Shown: in pieces, positions 1-8,175 of the stretch | Layout of the letters: every line of letters begins with the position of its first letter | Numbering within the stretch: the stretch's first letter is position 1 | NCBI GenBank assembly: GCA_016937975.1 | Contig: JAFGVN010000010.1 | Coordinates: 1-42,603, forward strand | Origin: Clostridia bacterium | GTDB taxonomy: Bacteria > Bacillota > Clostridia > Peptostreptococcales > Acidaminobacteraceae | Reading direction: 5' to 3' | DNA: 42,603 nucleotides | Notes under the pieces: generated by a model | Seen by the model: only the letters and a program-made list of their open reading frames with translations | The model's database searches: none | Told to the model about the DNA's origin: nothing | Made by a program: the position numbers and the translations under genes

Positions 1-3000
1 GTAGTACGGTGTTCAATTTGTCGTTTAAAATGATTTTCAGGAGAAAATAATTTGTAGTTTGAAAAGGTCTCAATTCGTCGCGTAACAACCTATTACCACT
101 TAAAGGAGTTACAATTTGCTCAGCACCTCCAGACAATAAAGTATCTCCAACACTATCCTTCCAAGGAGCAGCATATCCTTTCAATCCATAAGTTGCATTA
201 ATTGATCCCATTTCCTCTTCAATCTTCTTAATAAAGTAATCATATTCATCTTTTATAAGATTAAGTTCATCAATAGAAATTGCATCCTTACCATTTTTAG
301 TGACAATTGCATTTAATGCCTCTATGTCCTTACTATTAATTGCATCGATTGCGTTATAATAATCTGTGTTGTTAAACGAACCGACGTGTCTTGCAGATGG
401 ATTCTCAATGTACGGGATTGCTCTTTCCGAATAACTATAAGGTACTCCGCTATCAGGTAATGTAGTGAAGTTTTCTCCTCTCATACTTCCTACTCTATCC
501 CATTGCTCTGGTAACATATTATTACGATCAACAGACTGCACTGTAGATTCAACAAAACCTCTATTTGTCGGCCAATCAACTTGCAAATTACCATCTACGT
601 CGAATGGTATATCCTCTAGATACTTCACGTCAGAAACTACAAGTAAATCGCCAACTGAATCCTTAGATAAATTGTAAGTTTGATGGATTTCTGCTAGTAT
701 TTCTTCTTTTGATTTATTTGTCTGCTTAGCAATTTGCTTTACAGCATCACTATAGTCGCCATAGTTTGTATATTGCCTTACAAGATTACTCGCTCCCTCA
801 ATACTTTTGATAACTTGATCAATAGTCATTCCAGGTTCAAGTTTTACATAATCCTTTATTTCCAAAGAATCTTTTAGAATAACTGCACTACCTGTAGTTT
901 TATCATACACAACCTCTAAACCATCGTCAAATTTCTTTGCAATTGCACTAGTATCATTAATATTTCTTGTTGCTAATTCTATTGCATCATTCACATACTG
1001 TTCTTTACTAATTGTTCCAAACGATGACATATTCTTTGAATAGAGTTCACTAGTATCCTTTAAGAAGAATTTTTCTAACTCTACTACATTGATCATATTA
1101 TTCTCTACTGAGAATAGTTCAAGATTTATTTTAAGACTACCACCCGTATTTAATGCCTTGCTTCCAGTTAATCCTGCAATCTGATTTAAATCATCAATCC
1201 CATAGTTCTTAAATATATTTTCTATAATATCATCAGTAAGTAATTCAGCAACCTCTTCTTTTCTCATTACTTCTAAAGCTTGCTTAATTGTCTTTTCAAT
1301 AGATTCTCTTGTTGCTCTTTTTGCTAAAGTTTTTATCCCTTGAATTGATGCTGGTACACCTACAAAAGCTGCATTCATTATTCCAGCTTTTATATCACCT
1401 GTTGAAAATCCCATAATAGAGTTTAGTACATCATTTGCGTCGTCTAACGATCCTAATGACACCAAACTTTTTCCTAATGCAGCAACAACCGCTTCCTTGC
1501 CCATCCCCATTTCAAGTGCTACACCTAATTCAATTGCCAAGTTTGGTACAATTAGATATGAAAAATAAAAGGCTGCAACCAATGCAAACATTAATTTTGT
1601 ATCTTCTACCATATCTTCGGAAGATGAGAAAATATAATTCATTTCCCAAATAGGTCCCATTATATTTGCATATTCCTCAAGAGTTATGTTCTCACTAAGG
1701 AGACGTTCTATTTCATTAAAATTATATATTTCACCTAGGAAACCGAAATCTCTTAGTTTCACAGCTCCTCGCTCAAAATATTTAAACAACAAAACTTCAG
1801 CACTACTATTTTTATCATTATTAAAACTAGTACTAACATCATGTCCATACATAAATATAGTGGCATAATTTGAGTCAGATAAACTTTGATAGTATTCCTT
1901 TTTATATACACCTCGCGATTGCTTATCTAACATACCAACGTATGCACCGACTGCTTCAGAAAGTAATTGTGACTGCTCTTTGTAGTTAACATAACGATCA
2001 TTTGCCACATTCATTTCTGTTTGTAGGTATACATTTATTAGACTATCGTCAACAGCTGTTTGGGAGCTTAAGTTTGATAGACCTAGATCTTCTCTAATCA
2101 TCCATAATTTTTCTTCGTATCCTGCAGGATCATTCCAAAAATTACCTAGTTCGCTCAGTAATAACTGATAATCGTCATTTAATGATGAAAACTCAACTGG
2201 TCCTGTTTTAAGCATATCTCTTAATACAAGAAGTTTGTTAAACCTATTCAGCTCTTTTTCATCAAAAAACTCACGTATATCTAGTTCTACACCTATCTCT
2301 TGAAATGGATTTGCGGTAGTATCACCTGGTTGATTTTCAATACTTGCCATCCATTCTTCATATGCTAACTTTGTGCTTATCGTATAGTTAATATTTTCTT
2401 CTTGTGGTAAGTCTTTTTCAAAATATTGTTTTGATGTTGAATTATAATAATAGTACTTACCCATCCCTTTAATTGCATTTACAATTTCAGGGTAACCTTT
2501 ATACTTATTATAATAATCTACTAAACTCTTGTTACCAGCTGACGTAGATTTATCTATTAATCTAATTTCATCTATAATCCTAGCAATCTCATAATCAGGT
2601 AATGTTGTATTGTTATTTGTAGAGCTATTGTCTTTAGCATCACTAATCCTACTCTGAATGGATTCAACTAGCCAACTAACACCTATACTTTTAGCCTTAT
2701 CTAATTCAGTGTTCAGTGCGACTTCATCTAAACTGCCATTTTTTAAATTGTTAATGATTGATCTGTAGGTATCTAAATTAAAATTAAAGACTTCTCCTAC
2801 ACCTTTTTCATAATATTTTCCACTTGATAAAACTATCCATTTTTTTGTTGTTGAAAGAGGTTCATTCGTTGATTTTAGGTAAGTTACACCATTTTCAATA
2901 TAACCTTCATACGACACCCCATTTTCATCCCAAATATCATTGAAATAGGTATGTGTAGAATTGCTTGTATCTGACCCAGAACCAGTGTTAGAATTTGAAT

Positions 3001-4564
3001 TATTTAACTCATTCAATCTATTTTCTGCAGCAATCTTAACCCCTGATAAGAAAGATTCTTTTACCTCTGAGATAATACTATTTAATTGCTCTTCAGTTCC
3101 ACTCGCAATTAATGCCATATAAGTTGAAACTAGTTTATCTTTAGCTTGATCAGCTACTTGAGTTAAACCTTCTGTGTTTGCAAGTGAAATAATTTCTCTT
3201 AATCGATCTTTACTTGCTACATCTATCTCTGCAATTAAATTAGACTTAAGAAGTGCTTTTCTATCTTCTTCAGCTATTTGAGCTAGTTTGGCATGAATTG
3301 CACTCACAACCTGGTCAAAGCCTGATCTTTGTGCAATTTCTAACATCTCAAGCAATCTTGTCTTACCGGCTACTGATACTTCAAGACCCATCGATCTTAA
3401 TGCAGCATCTCTCTCAGAGCTTGTTTTATATAGTTTGTTTGTAGAGAAATAAACTGCTGGATCAAAACTACCATTACTATATGAACCTCCACCAACTATA
3501 TAATATGTGCCATCAATTAACATGATGTCACCACTAGTTAAATTGGAACCGTCCATAGTCTTTTTTATACTGCCCTGTAAATAGCCACTCGTTGTAGTAC
3601 CATTACTTAACCAAACAGAATAAGTTCGTGCAATGCTTGCTGTTGAAACATCTGCTACCCACTTCGCTGGAATAGTAACATGATAGCTTGTAGGGGTTAT
3701 TTCTTCTTCTTCATAATAAGTTGTTGTAACAGCTGGATGCCATACATCCTTGTATTTTGTCACTGTTCTATTTGAAAATACTGGTACTGTATCCGTTACT
3801 GGTGGTACCCATACCTTCACTGTATATGTTTCCTTTACAGTTCTATAAACAGGTACTTCTTTTGTCTCTTCAGGATGAACTTTTGAGCGCTTTTGTGTTT
3901 CATAGTAATAACCTTTTACAGGTGGTACCCATTGCAATTCAGTTCTATAAACAGGATTTACCCAAACTTTTTCTGAAACTCTTCTACCCGTCTCATCATA
4001 TGCCGTTACATACTTATAATAACCTGCCTTTACAAGAACTTTAACTTCCTTATCATATCCAGGCGTTATTGTACCATAAACTCTAACTTGCTCAGTCCAA
4101 GTTTCCGTCCATGATTTTTTAGTAACAACAATGTCATAACCAACAAATTCCTGCTTATCTCTTGTTCTAGTTACAGGTTTAAAATAACCATCTGCAACAG
4201 TGATTTCCTTTGTACCAGTTTGATAAGACTCTACAGCAGTATAGGGTACATCGTACTCCCAATACCCTGGTTTTGTCGATGTTCTTTTGACCGATTCAAC
4301 GACTGCAGGGATCGTTACATAGGATACCCCTGACCCAGGCTTTGTCGTAGTTACATAATCCGATCCAGGTTGTCTTACAAATTTAACTCTATAAGTCACA
4401 CCTGGCGTTTTACCGATTTCGCTTCCATCCACTTCTCTCCATTCATACTGACTTGATTCTTCAACTGTCGTTTCAGGTACATACGCAAATGAAGAAATTG
4501 TCGGCATAAACATTGAAAAACATAGGATTAAGGAAATAATTCTCTTAAACATTCTCTTTTTCAT
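1..4564 (-). CDS. Large secreted protein with C-terminal TNT-like NAD+ glycohydrolase toxin domain (3' end outside window)
   Basis: The frame is open from ATG 4564 to the left edge, at least 1521 codons, with RBS AAGGAGAG just upstream. Residues 1-26 are a signal peptide (basic start, hydrophobic core, SSFA then Y). About residues 27-330 are Tyr/Trp/Pro-rich beta-type sequence with recurring VP-Y and WVPP motifs; a long helical region follows, with a hydrophobic stretch near residues 985-1010 (MFALVAAFYF). From about residue 1336 the sequence fits the TNT family: opening VDWPTNRGFV, then WDRVG, a SERAIPY motif, and near the edge GYAAPW and SGGAEQI followed by LLRDEL. The Gln in GGAEQ matches the position of the catalytic Gln of TNT NADases, from family knowledge. 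I infer a polymorphic-type toxin on a long secreted stalk. The immunity gene expected downstream lies outside the window. It follows the Tad operon on the same strand after 393 bp. Confidence 0.8.
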   Translation of the reverse strand, partial: MKKRMFKRIISLILCFSMFMPTISSFAYVPETTVEESSQYEWREVDGSEIGKTPGVTYRVKFVRQPGSDYVTTTKPGSGVSYVTIPAVVESVKRTSTKPGYWEYDVPYTAVESYQTGTKEITVADGYFKPVTRTRDKQEFVGYDIVVTKKSWTETWTEQVRVYGTITPGYDKEVKVLVKAGYYKYVTAYDETGRRVSEKVWVNPVYRTELQWVPPVKGYYYETQKRSKVHPEETKEVPVYRTVKETYTVKVWVPPVTDTVPVFSNRTVTKYKDVWHPAVTTTYYEEEEITPTSYHVTIPAKWVADVSTASIARTYSVWLSNGTTTSGYLQGSIKKTMDGSNLTSGDIMLIDGTYYIVGGGSYSNGSFDPAVYFSTNKLYKTSSERDAALRSMGLEVSVAGKTRLLEMLEIAQRSGFDQVVSAIHAKLAQIAEEDRKALLKSNLIAEIDVASKDRLREIISLANTEGLTQVADQAKDKLVSTYMALIASGTEEQLNSIISEVKESFLSGVKIAAENRLNELNNSNSNTGSGSDTSNSTHTYFNDIWDENGVSYEGYIENGVTYLKSTNEPLSTTKKWIVLSSGKYYEKGVGEVFNFNLDTYRSIINNLKNGSLDEVALNTELDKAKSIGVSWLVESIQSRISDAKDNSSTNNNTTLPDYEIARIIDEIRLIDKSTSAGNKSLVDYYNKYKGYPEIVNAIKGMGKYYYYNSTSKQYFEKDLPQEENINYTISTKLAYEEWMASIENQPGDTTANPFQEIGVELDIREFFDEKELNRFNKLLVLRDMLKTGPVEFSSLNDDYQLLLSELGNFWNDPAGYEEKLWMIREDLGLSNLSSQTAVDDSLINVYLQTEMNVANDRYVNYKEQSQLLSEAVGAYVGMLDKQSRGVYKKEYYQSLSDSNYATIFMYGHDVSTSFNNDKNSSAEVLLFKYFERGAVKLRDFGFLGEIYNFNEIERLLSENITLEEYANIMGPIWEMNYIFSSSEDMVEDTKLMFALVAAFYFSYLIVPNLAIELGVALEMGMGKEAVVAALGKSLVSLGSLDDANDVLNSIMGFSTGDIKAGIMNAAFVGVPASIQGIKTLAKRATRESIEKTIKQALEVMRKEEVAELLTDDIIENIFKNYGIDDLNQIAGLTGSKALNTGGSLKINLELFSVENNMINVVELEKFFLKDTSELYSKNMSSFGTISKEQYVNDAIELATRNINDTSAIAKKFDDGLEVVYDKTTGSAVILKDSLEIKDYVKLEPGMTIDQVIKSIEGASNLVRQYTNYGDYSDAVKQIAKQTNKSKEEILAEIHQTYNLSKDSVGDLLVVSDVKYLEDIPFDVDGNLQVDWPTNRGFVESTVQSVDRNNMLPEQWDRVGSMRGENFTTLPDSGVPYSYSERAIPYIENPSARHVGSFNNTDYYNAIDAINSKDIEALNAIVTKNGKDAISIDELNLIKDEYDYFIKKIEEEMGSINATYGLKGYAAPWKDSVGDTLLSGGAEQIVTPLSGNRLLRDELRPFQTTNYFLLKIILNDKLNTVL

Positions 4565-4654
4565 CTTCTCTCCTTATTTAATATTTATTAACGCTCTGTT
4601 TTTTTTACTCCTTTCTCTAGATAAACAGAACATTTTCCACATGATTAAATAAGG

Positions 4655-4728
4655 GCTCATTCTATGAGCACCTTATCTTCTCGGATTTAGTCATTGTCGC
4701 CAAACATCATGTTCTAAATCCTCTTCTT
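4655..4728 (-). ncRNA. Structured leader element, copy 2 (toxin-proximal)
   Basis: Read on the minus strand: AAGAAGAGG, arm GGATTTAG (pairs 4714-4721 with 4683-4690), a 23-nt loop containing CATGAT and GTTTGGCGACAAT, arm CTAAATCC, then AGAAGATAAG and a second hairpin GCTCAT-aga-ATGAGC (4655-4669). Loop and flanks match the copy at 4805-4875, but the arms differ and still pair. It ends about 90 nt before the toxin start codon. No T-tract follows, so it is not a simple terminator. No known riboswitch class was recognised. Confidence 0.55.
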
Positions 4729-4804
4729 GAAAATAGAAAGTATTTCTTAAATATAAACAAATATCCTTGAAGAATACAGGACATTTTTGTATATTTAAAT
4801 CAAG

Positions 4805-4875
4805 ATGAGTATCTTATCTTACTTGGTCAAGAGCTATTGTCGCCAAACAAATCATGAGCTCTTGACCTCTTCTTT
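4805..4875 (-). ncRNA. Structured leader element, copy 1 (distal)
   Basis: Read on the minus strand: AAAGAAGAGG, an 11-bp stem GGTCAAGAGCT / AGCTCTTGACC (4857-4867 with 4825-4835), a 21-nt loop CATGAT-TT-GTTTGGCGACAAT, then AGATAAG and a small hairpin AAGAT-actc-ATCTT. It shares loop, AGAAGAGG lead and AGATAAG trailer with the second copy about 150 bp nearer the toxin gene. A possible -10 (TATAAA, near 4875-4881) lies just upstream, which would place the element at the start of the toxin leader; this promoter is weakly supported. Confidence 0.55.
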
Positions 4876-4957
4876 TATACATTCTATTTTTAAACTCAAT
4901 CTATGTTATCAAACAAACTCATATATAACATGAATCTATTATCCTTCCAAGTATTGA

Positions 4958-5857
4958 TTACATCATCTCCACTAAAGAAAGCACTGCTGGTGTTAACAGA
5001 AAGATCATCATCGCAGGTAGTACAAATACCAATAGAGGTAAAAATAGTTTGATTGATGCTTTTTCAGCTAATTCCTTTGCATCTTCCTTTCTTTTTTTCC
5101 ACATTTCTTCAGATTGTTTTTTCAGTAATTCACTGATTCCTGAAGAACCCTTTTCAATGGATTGTGTCAATGAGGACAGGAAAACACTTAATTCAGTCAC
5201 TTGCACTCGGTCTCTCATTCTTTCAAATGCTTCAACACGTGAAAATCCCATCTCAATCTCCATAATCGCTGTTCTAAACTCTTCTACCAAAGCGCCTTCT
5301 TTCATAAAAGCAACTTCTTTGATGCCTTGATATAGAGATTGACCAGATTCTGTCATAACAGCAATTGAACTTAAAACAAAAGGCATTTCTCTTTGTATGG
5401 ACATCTTTCTTGTTCTAATGGTATTTTCTAGCCACATGTTGGGCCAAATAAAGCATATTATCGCTACAGAATAACAGATCCATTTCAGAAATATTACTGG
5501 GGTTACAACTGACAGAAGCAGACCATATCCACCTCCAATAAATAACATCCCAGTTTTAAACCCATAGAAGGTATCTGGTGTAAATCTTTTCTTAAGACCT
5601 GCGCGCATCAACTTGTTTTCAATATCCAGATATTTTTTTCTAGATAACCTTAACTTTAAAAGTGAATTGACCTTAGTACCCACTGAAGCAATTTTATTAA
5701 ACCACGCCTTATCTGGATCTATTGTTTCTTCTTGCTTGATGTCTTCTGAAAGGACTAAGCGAACCTTCTTGAATTGCTTGGAAGGCAACAAGGTTCTCGT
5801 GGGTACGCTTATTAAAATAATCATTAAACCAATTAAGAAACTAATAATGAATGGCAT
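4958..5857 (-). CDS. tadC: Tad pilus inner-membrane platform protein TadC (T2SSF family)
   Basis: A 299-residue protein of the GspF/T2SSF family, the membrane platform on which the TadA ATPase works to assemble Flp pili. There is an N-terminal TM segment (MPFIISFLIGLMIILIS), a TM pair around residues 105-145, a cytoplasmic helical core containing MSIQREMPF and ESGQSLYQGIKEV, and a C-terminal TM hairpin (LFLPLLVFVLPAMMIFLL). Size and topology fit TadC/TadB. It is the last gene of the Tad operon: its ATG directly follows the stop of the TadG-like gene, and the RBS AGGGGAGG overlaps that gene's last codons. Because the locus also has a TadB-type paralogue at 9907-10809, this distal copy is called TadC by position; the two names could be swapped. 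Confidence 0.85.
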   Translation of the reverse strand: MPFIISFLIGLMIILISVPTRTLLPSKQFKKVRLVLSEDIKQEETIDPDKAWFNKIASVGTKVNSLLKLRLSRKKYLDIENKLMRAGLKKRFTPDTFYGFKTGMLFIGGGYGLLLSVVTPVIFLKWICYSVAIICFIWPNMWLENTIRTRKMSIQREMPFVLSSIAVMTESGQSLYQGIKEVAFMKEGALVEEFRTAIMEIEMGFSRVEAFERMRDRVQVTELSVFLSSLTQSIEKGSSGISELLKKQSEEMWKKRKEDAKELAEKASIKLFLPLLVFVLPAMMIFLLTPAVLSLVEMM

Positions 5858-6271
5858 TTATCCTCCCCTAACAATCTGAGTTGCTTCAAGTAATTTTTCC
5901 TTATATCCGAAGATTTTCATAAAAGTATAGGATACTTTCACTCTTGTTTTTAACTTCACCGCACTCTCATCAACAATGGTAACTTCAACAACTTCAGCAG
6001 CATCATAGTTCATTCTTAGAATTTCCTCAGTACTAGACTTCACTTTCTCATAATCCAATACTACACGATGCTCTGTATCATAAATTGTTTGATCATAGCT
6101 TTTGTAAATTGCTGATCTGGCGGCTGCTTCTGTTGCCTCAATTAACATATTTTTGTGATACAAGATATTTCCAGCATCAATGGTCAATCCAATGAAACCA
6201 ATAAGAATTGGTAATAGAAGTGCAACAATGATTACAATAACACCCTCTTCTTTCTTTTCGATTGGCTGCAT
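5858..6271 (-). CDS. TadG-like pilus assembly protein
   Basis: A 137-residue protein with one N-terminal TM segment after KKEEG (VIVIIVALLLPILIGFIGL), then DAGNILYHKN and an extracytoplasmic alpha/beta region. This is the TadE/TadG-like prepilin-type layout: a short basic/acidic leader ending in Gly, a hydrophobic helix, and DxG.....k..l..A.DaAA... spacing (here MLIEATEAAARSA). It lacks the Glu at +5 after the Gly that TadE keeps, so processing by a prepilin peptidase is uncertain. It is much shorter than proteobacterial TadG and has no von Willebrand A domain. ATG overlaps the TadE stop (TAATG), implying translational coupling. Role inferred: a minor pilin or pilus-initiation component. Confidence 0.75.
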   Translation of the reverse strand: MQPIEKKEEGVIVIIVALLLPILIGFIGLTIDAGNILYHKNMLIEATEAAARSAIYKSYDQTIYDTEHRVVLDYEKVKSSTEEILRMNYDAAEVVEVTIVDESAVKLKTRVKVSYTFMKIFGYKEKLLEATQIVRGG

Positions 6272-6705
6272 TAATCTTCTCCAATGTAATATTGTGTGGT
6301 ATGGTCAATAGTAACCGTATTATGATCAAATACTAAATTTGAAAAAGGCAATAAGATTTCAAAATCATATTCTACCGTAACACTTAACATGCCATCAACT
6401 TCTGAAATTTTATATCTTCTTTCTTCACCAGACAGCGAGCTTTCTACCATACTTAAAGCTGCATTCTTAATCATCTCTTCTTTTTCAGCCATGGTTTTTT
6501 CAGTATCATGCCAAATGCTTGCTCCAACCCTTGCACCATTAGATGCAGACATCGTAACTATGATATTTGCATGAATAAACAAAGCTACTGTGATACCAAC
6601 CATCACTAAAGTCAGAATAATTGGTATCACAAGTACGGTCTCTATGACTGCTTGACCCTCTTCTTTTTTCTTATAATTGGTCAACCAAAGCTTTGAAGAT
6701 TTCAT
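6271..6705 (-). CDS. tadE: TadE-like minor pseudopilin
   Basis: A 144-residue pseudopilin. The prepilin-type leader ends EEG, followed by QAVIETVLVIPIILTLVMV, with Glu at +5 of the mature protein as in Flp and TadE; the rest is a beta-rich extracytoplasmic domain. I chose ATG 6705 because AGGTGG lies 8 nt upstream; a GTG at 6717 would add four residues with no good RBS. The gene starts inside the last codons of the Flp pilin (35-bp overlap in another frame), so the two are probably translated together. Role from the family: a minor pilin needed for Flp pilus biogenesis. No TadV/CpaA prepilin peptidase occurs in this window. Confidence 0.8.
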   Translation of the reverse strand: MKSSKLWLTNYKKKEEGQAVIETVLVIPIILTLVMVGITVALFIHANIIVTMSASNGARVGASIWHDTEKTMAEKEEMIKNAALSMVESSLSGEERRYKISEVDGMLSVTVEYDFEILLPFSNLVFDHNTVTIDHTTQYYIGED

Positions 6706-6841
6706 TAATCTTTCCACCTAACGCTGTAATCGCAATAATAACGACCAAAACAATCAAACCAATAATCAATGCATACTCTGTAATCGCTTGACCTTCTTCA
6801 TCTCTTGTTAAATTTCTTAAATAGTTCACTAACATGTACAT
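6671..6841 (-). CDS. flp: Flp/Fap type IVb major pilin
   Basis: A 56-residue pilin. The sequence reads NLTRDEEG followed by QAITEYALIIGLIVLVVIIA, a textbook Flp pilin: acidic leader ending in Gly, mature N-terminus with Glu at +5 and the adjacent Tyr, and a 20-residue hydrophobic helix. A short tail, GGKINEIFKALVDQL, closes the protein. ATG 6841 has GAGGAG 7 nt upstream; an in-frame ATG at 6835 is the alternative. The start overlaps the last codons of tadA, and the tail overlaps tadE. It is the structural subunit of the pilus encoded by this operon. A single pilin copy between tadA and tadE fits a monoderm Tad locus, though many loci place flp first. Confidence 0.9.
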   Translation of the reverse strand: MYMLVNYLRNLTRDEEGQAITEYALIIGLIVLVVIIAITALGGKINEIFKALVDQL

Positions 6842-8175
6842 TTTTCTTCTCCTCTCAAAATAAAACTCTCATCATTTGAATACATTAATTTATCACGATT
6901 TTGAAGCTTATAAGGATCAAACTCCAAAATAAACGCACTTTCTTTTCTTTTCAATTTACCAATGACATTTAACTGCACTTGGTTATCCTTTATGCCTGTC
7001 ACTTCAACGATTTCATCCAATTTCCTGCTTCCATCTGGCATTTTTCTGAGAAAAACAATGAGATCAACTGCTGAAGCCATTTGCTGTCTTACAGATAATA
7101 AGGGTAGTTCTAAACCCGCCATCATAACCATGGTTTCAATACGACTGAGCATGTCCGCTGATGAATTGGCATGGCCGGTTGTCAAGGAACCATCGTGTCC
7201 TGTATTCATAGCTTGAAGCATATCTAGAGCTTCAGCACCCCTTACTTCACCAACAACAATCCTATCCGGTCGCATTCTCAGTGCTGTTTTAACCAAATCT
7301 CTTATGGTAATTTCACCTTTACCTTCAATGTTTGGTGGTCTTGTTTCTAAACGAATTAAATTGTCGATTTGAGTTATTTTCAACTCAGCAGAGTCTTCTA
7401 CAGTAATAATCCTCTGATCATTTGGGATATAGCTGCTTAAGGCATTTAAAAAAGTCGTCTTACCTGAACCGGTCCCCCCTGAAACAATAATGTTGTAGCG
7501 CGCCTTGACCAATGCTTCTAAAAAGGCTGCAACTTCTTTTGATAAGGCACCAAACTCAATGAGATGATCCATTGTATAGGGACTTTCAGGAAACTTTCTT
7601 ATGGTGACCACAGGACCATCTAATGCCGCTGGAGGAATAACAATGTTTACACGAGAACCATTTGGTAACCTTGCATCTACAATAGGATTACTCTGATCTA
7701 CTTTTCTGTTGATAGGGGCAACGATTTTATCAATGACATGCATGATTTCCTGATCTGTTCTAAAGGTTATAGGTTGACCTTTAGAGTCTTTCATAACATG
7801 GATCTTTCCTTGCTTTTCATAGAAAATATAATCTGTTCCATTGATCATAATTTCAGTAATACTCTCATCATTGATGAAAGGTTCTATGACACCATAACCA
7901 AACATAACCTGAAGTATTTTTTCTTGCATTTCATTCTTTTCTGAAGAGGAAAGCACGATGGATTTAAATTGATCACTTAACAGCTCATCAATGATTTTCC
8001 AAGTACTGGACTTTACCTTTTCGACTCTTTCATCATAGCTCAAACCACTAAAATCAATGGATTCAAAGATCTTCTTTTTCAAGCTTTTGAAGAATATTTC
8101 CTTTTCACTGTCCATTTCATAAGCTGAATGAATATGATTTGCTTTTGTCAGTTTAATTAATTCTTCAGTATTCAT
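6829..8175 (-). CDS. tadA: Tad pilus assembly ATPase TadA/CpaF
   Basis: A 448-residue secretion/assembly ATPase of the CpaF/TadA (VirB11-like) family, the cytoplasmic hexameric motor for Flp pilus polymerisation. Visible motifs are Walker A SGGTGSGKTTFLNAL, the Asp box region TVEDSAELKI, Walker B RPDRIVVGEVRGAEALDML, and the His box GHDGSLTTGHANS, all in the family order. The N-terminal domain holds the typical MFGYGVIEPFINDESITEIMING segment. I chose ATG 8175, which overlaps the cpaE stop (TAATG) with GAGGAGA 10 nt upstream; a TTG at 8184 would add three residues. Full length for the family, all motifs intact. Confidence 0.96.
   Translation of the reverse strand: MNTEELIKLTKANHIHSAYEMDSEKEIFFKSLKKKIFESIDFSGLSYDERVEKVKSSTWKIIDELLSDQFKSIVLSSSEKNEMQEKILQVMFGYGVIEPFINDESITEIMINGTDYIFYEKQGKIHVMKDSKGQPITFRTDQEIMHVIDKIVAPINRKVDQSNPIVDARLPNGSRVNIVIPPAALDGPVVTIRKFPESPYTMDHLIEFGALSKEVAAFLEALVKARYNIIVSGGTGSGKTTFLNALSSYIPNDQRIITVEDSAELKITQIDNLIRLETRPPNIEGKGEITIRDLVKTALRMRPDRIVVGEVRGAEALDMLQAMNTGHDGSLTTGHANSSADMLSRIETMVMMAGLELPLLSVRQQMASAVDLIVFLRKMPDGSRKLDEIVEVTGIKDNQVQLNVIGKLKRKESAFILEFDPYKLQNRDKLMYSNDESFILRGEEKCTC

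Noticed and set aside
465-4044. Several plus-strand ORFs of 60-95 codons
   Set aside because: They lie antisense inside the continuous minus-strand toxin gene, have no ribosome binding sites and show Leu/Ser-rich shadow composition.
4655-4875. Tandem c-di-GMP or guanidine (mini-ykkC) riboswitch
   Set aside because: The loop GTTTGGCGACAAT and the trailing AGATAAG do not match the conserved cores of those classes, and mini-ykkC hairpins have very short ACGR loops. No class assigned.
4655-4875. Transcription terminators at the end of the Tad operon
   Set aside because: Neither hairpin is followed by a T-tract on the minus strand, and loops of 21-23 nt are too long for efficient terminators.
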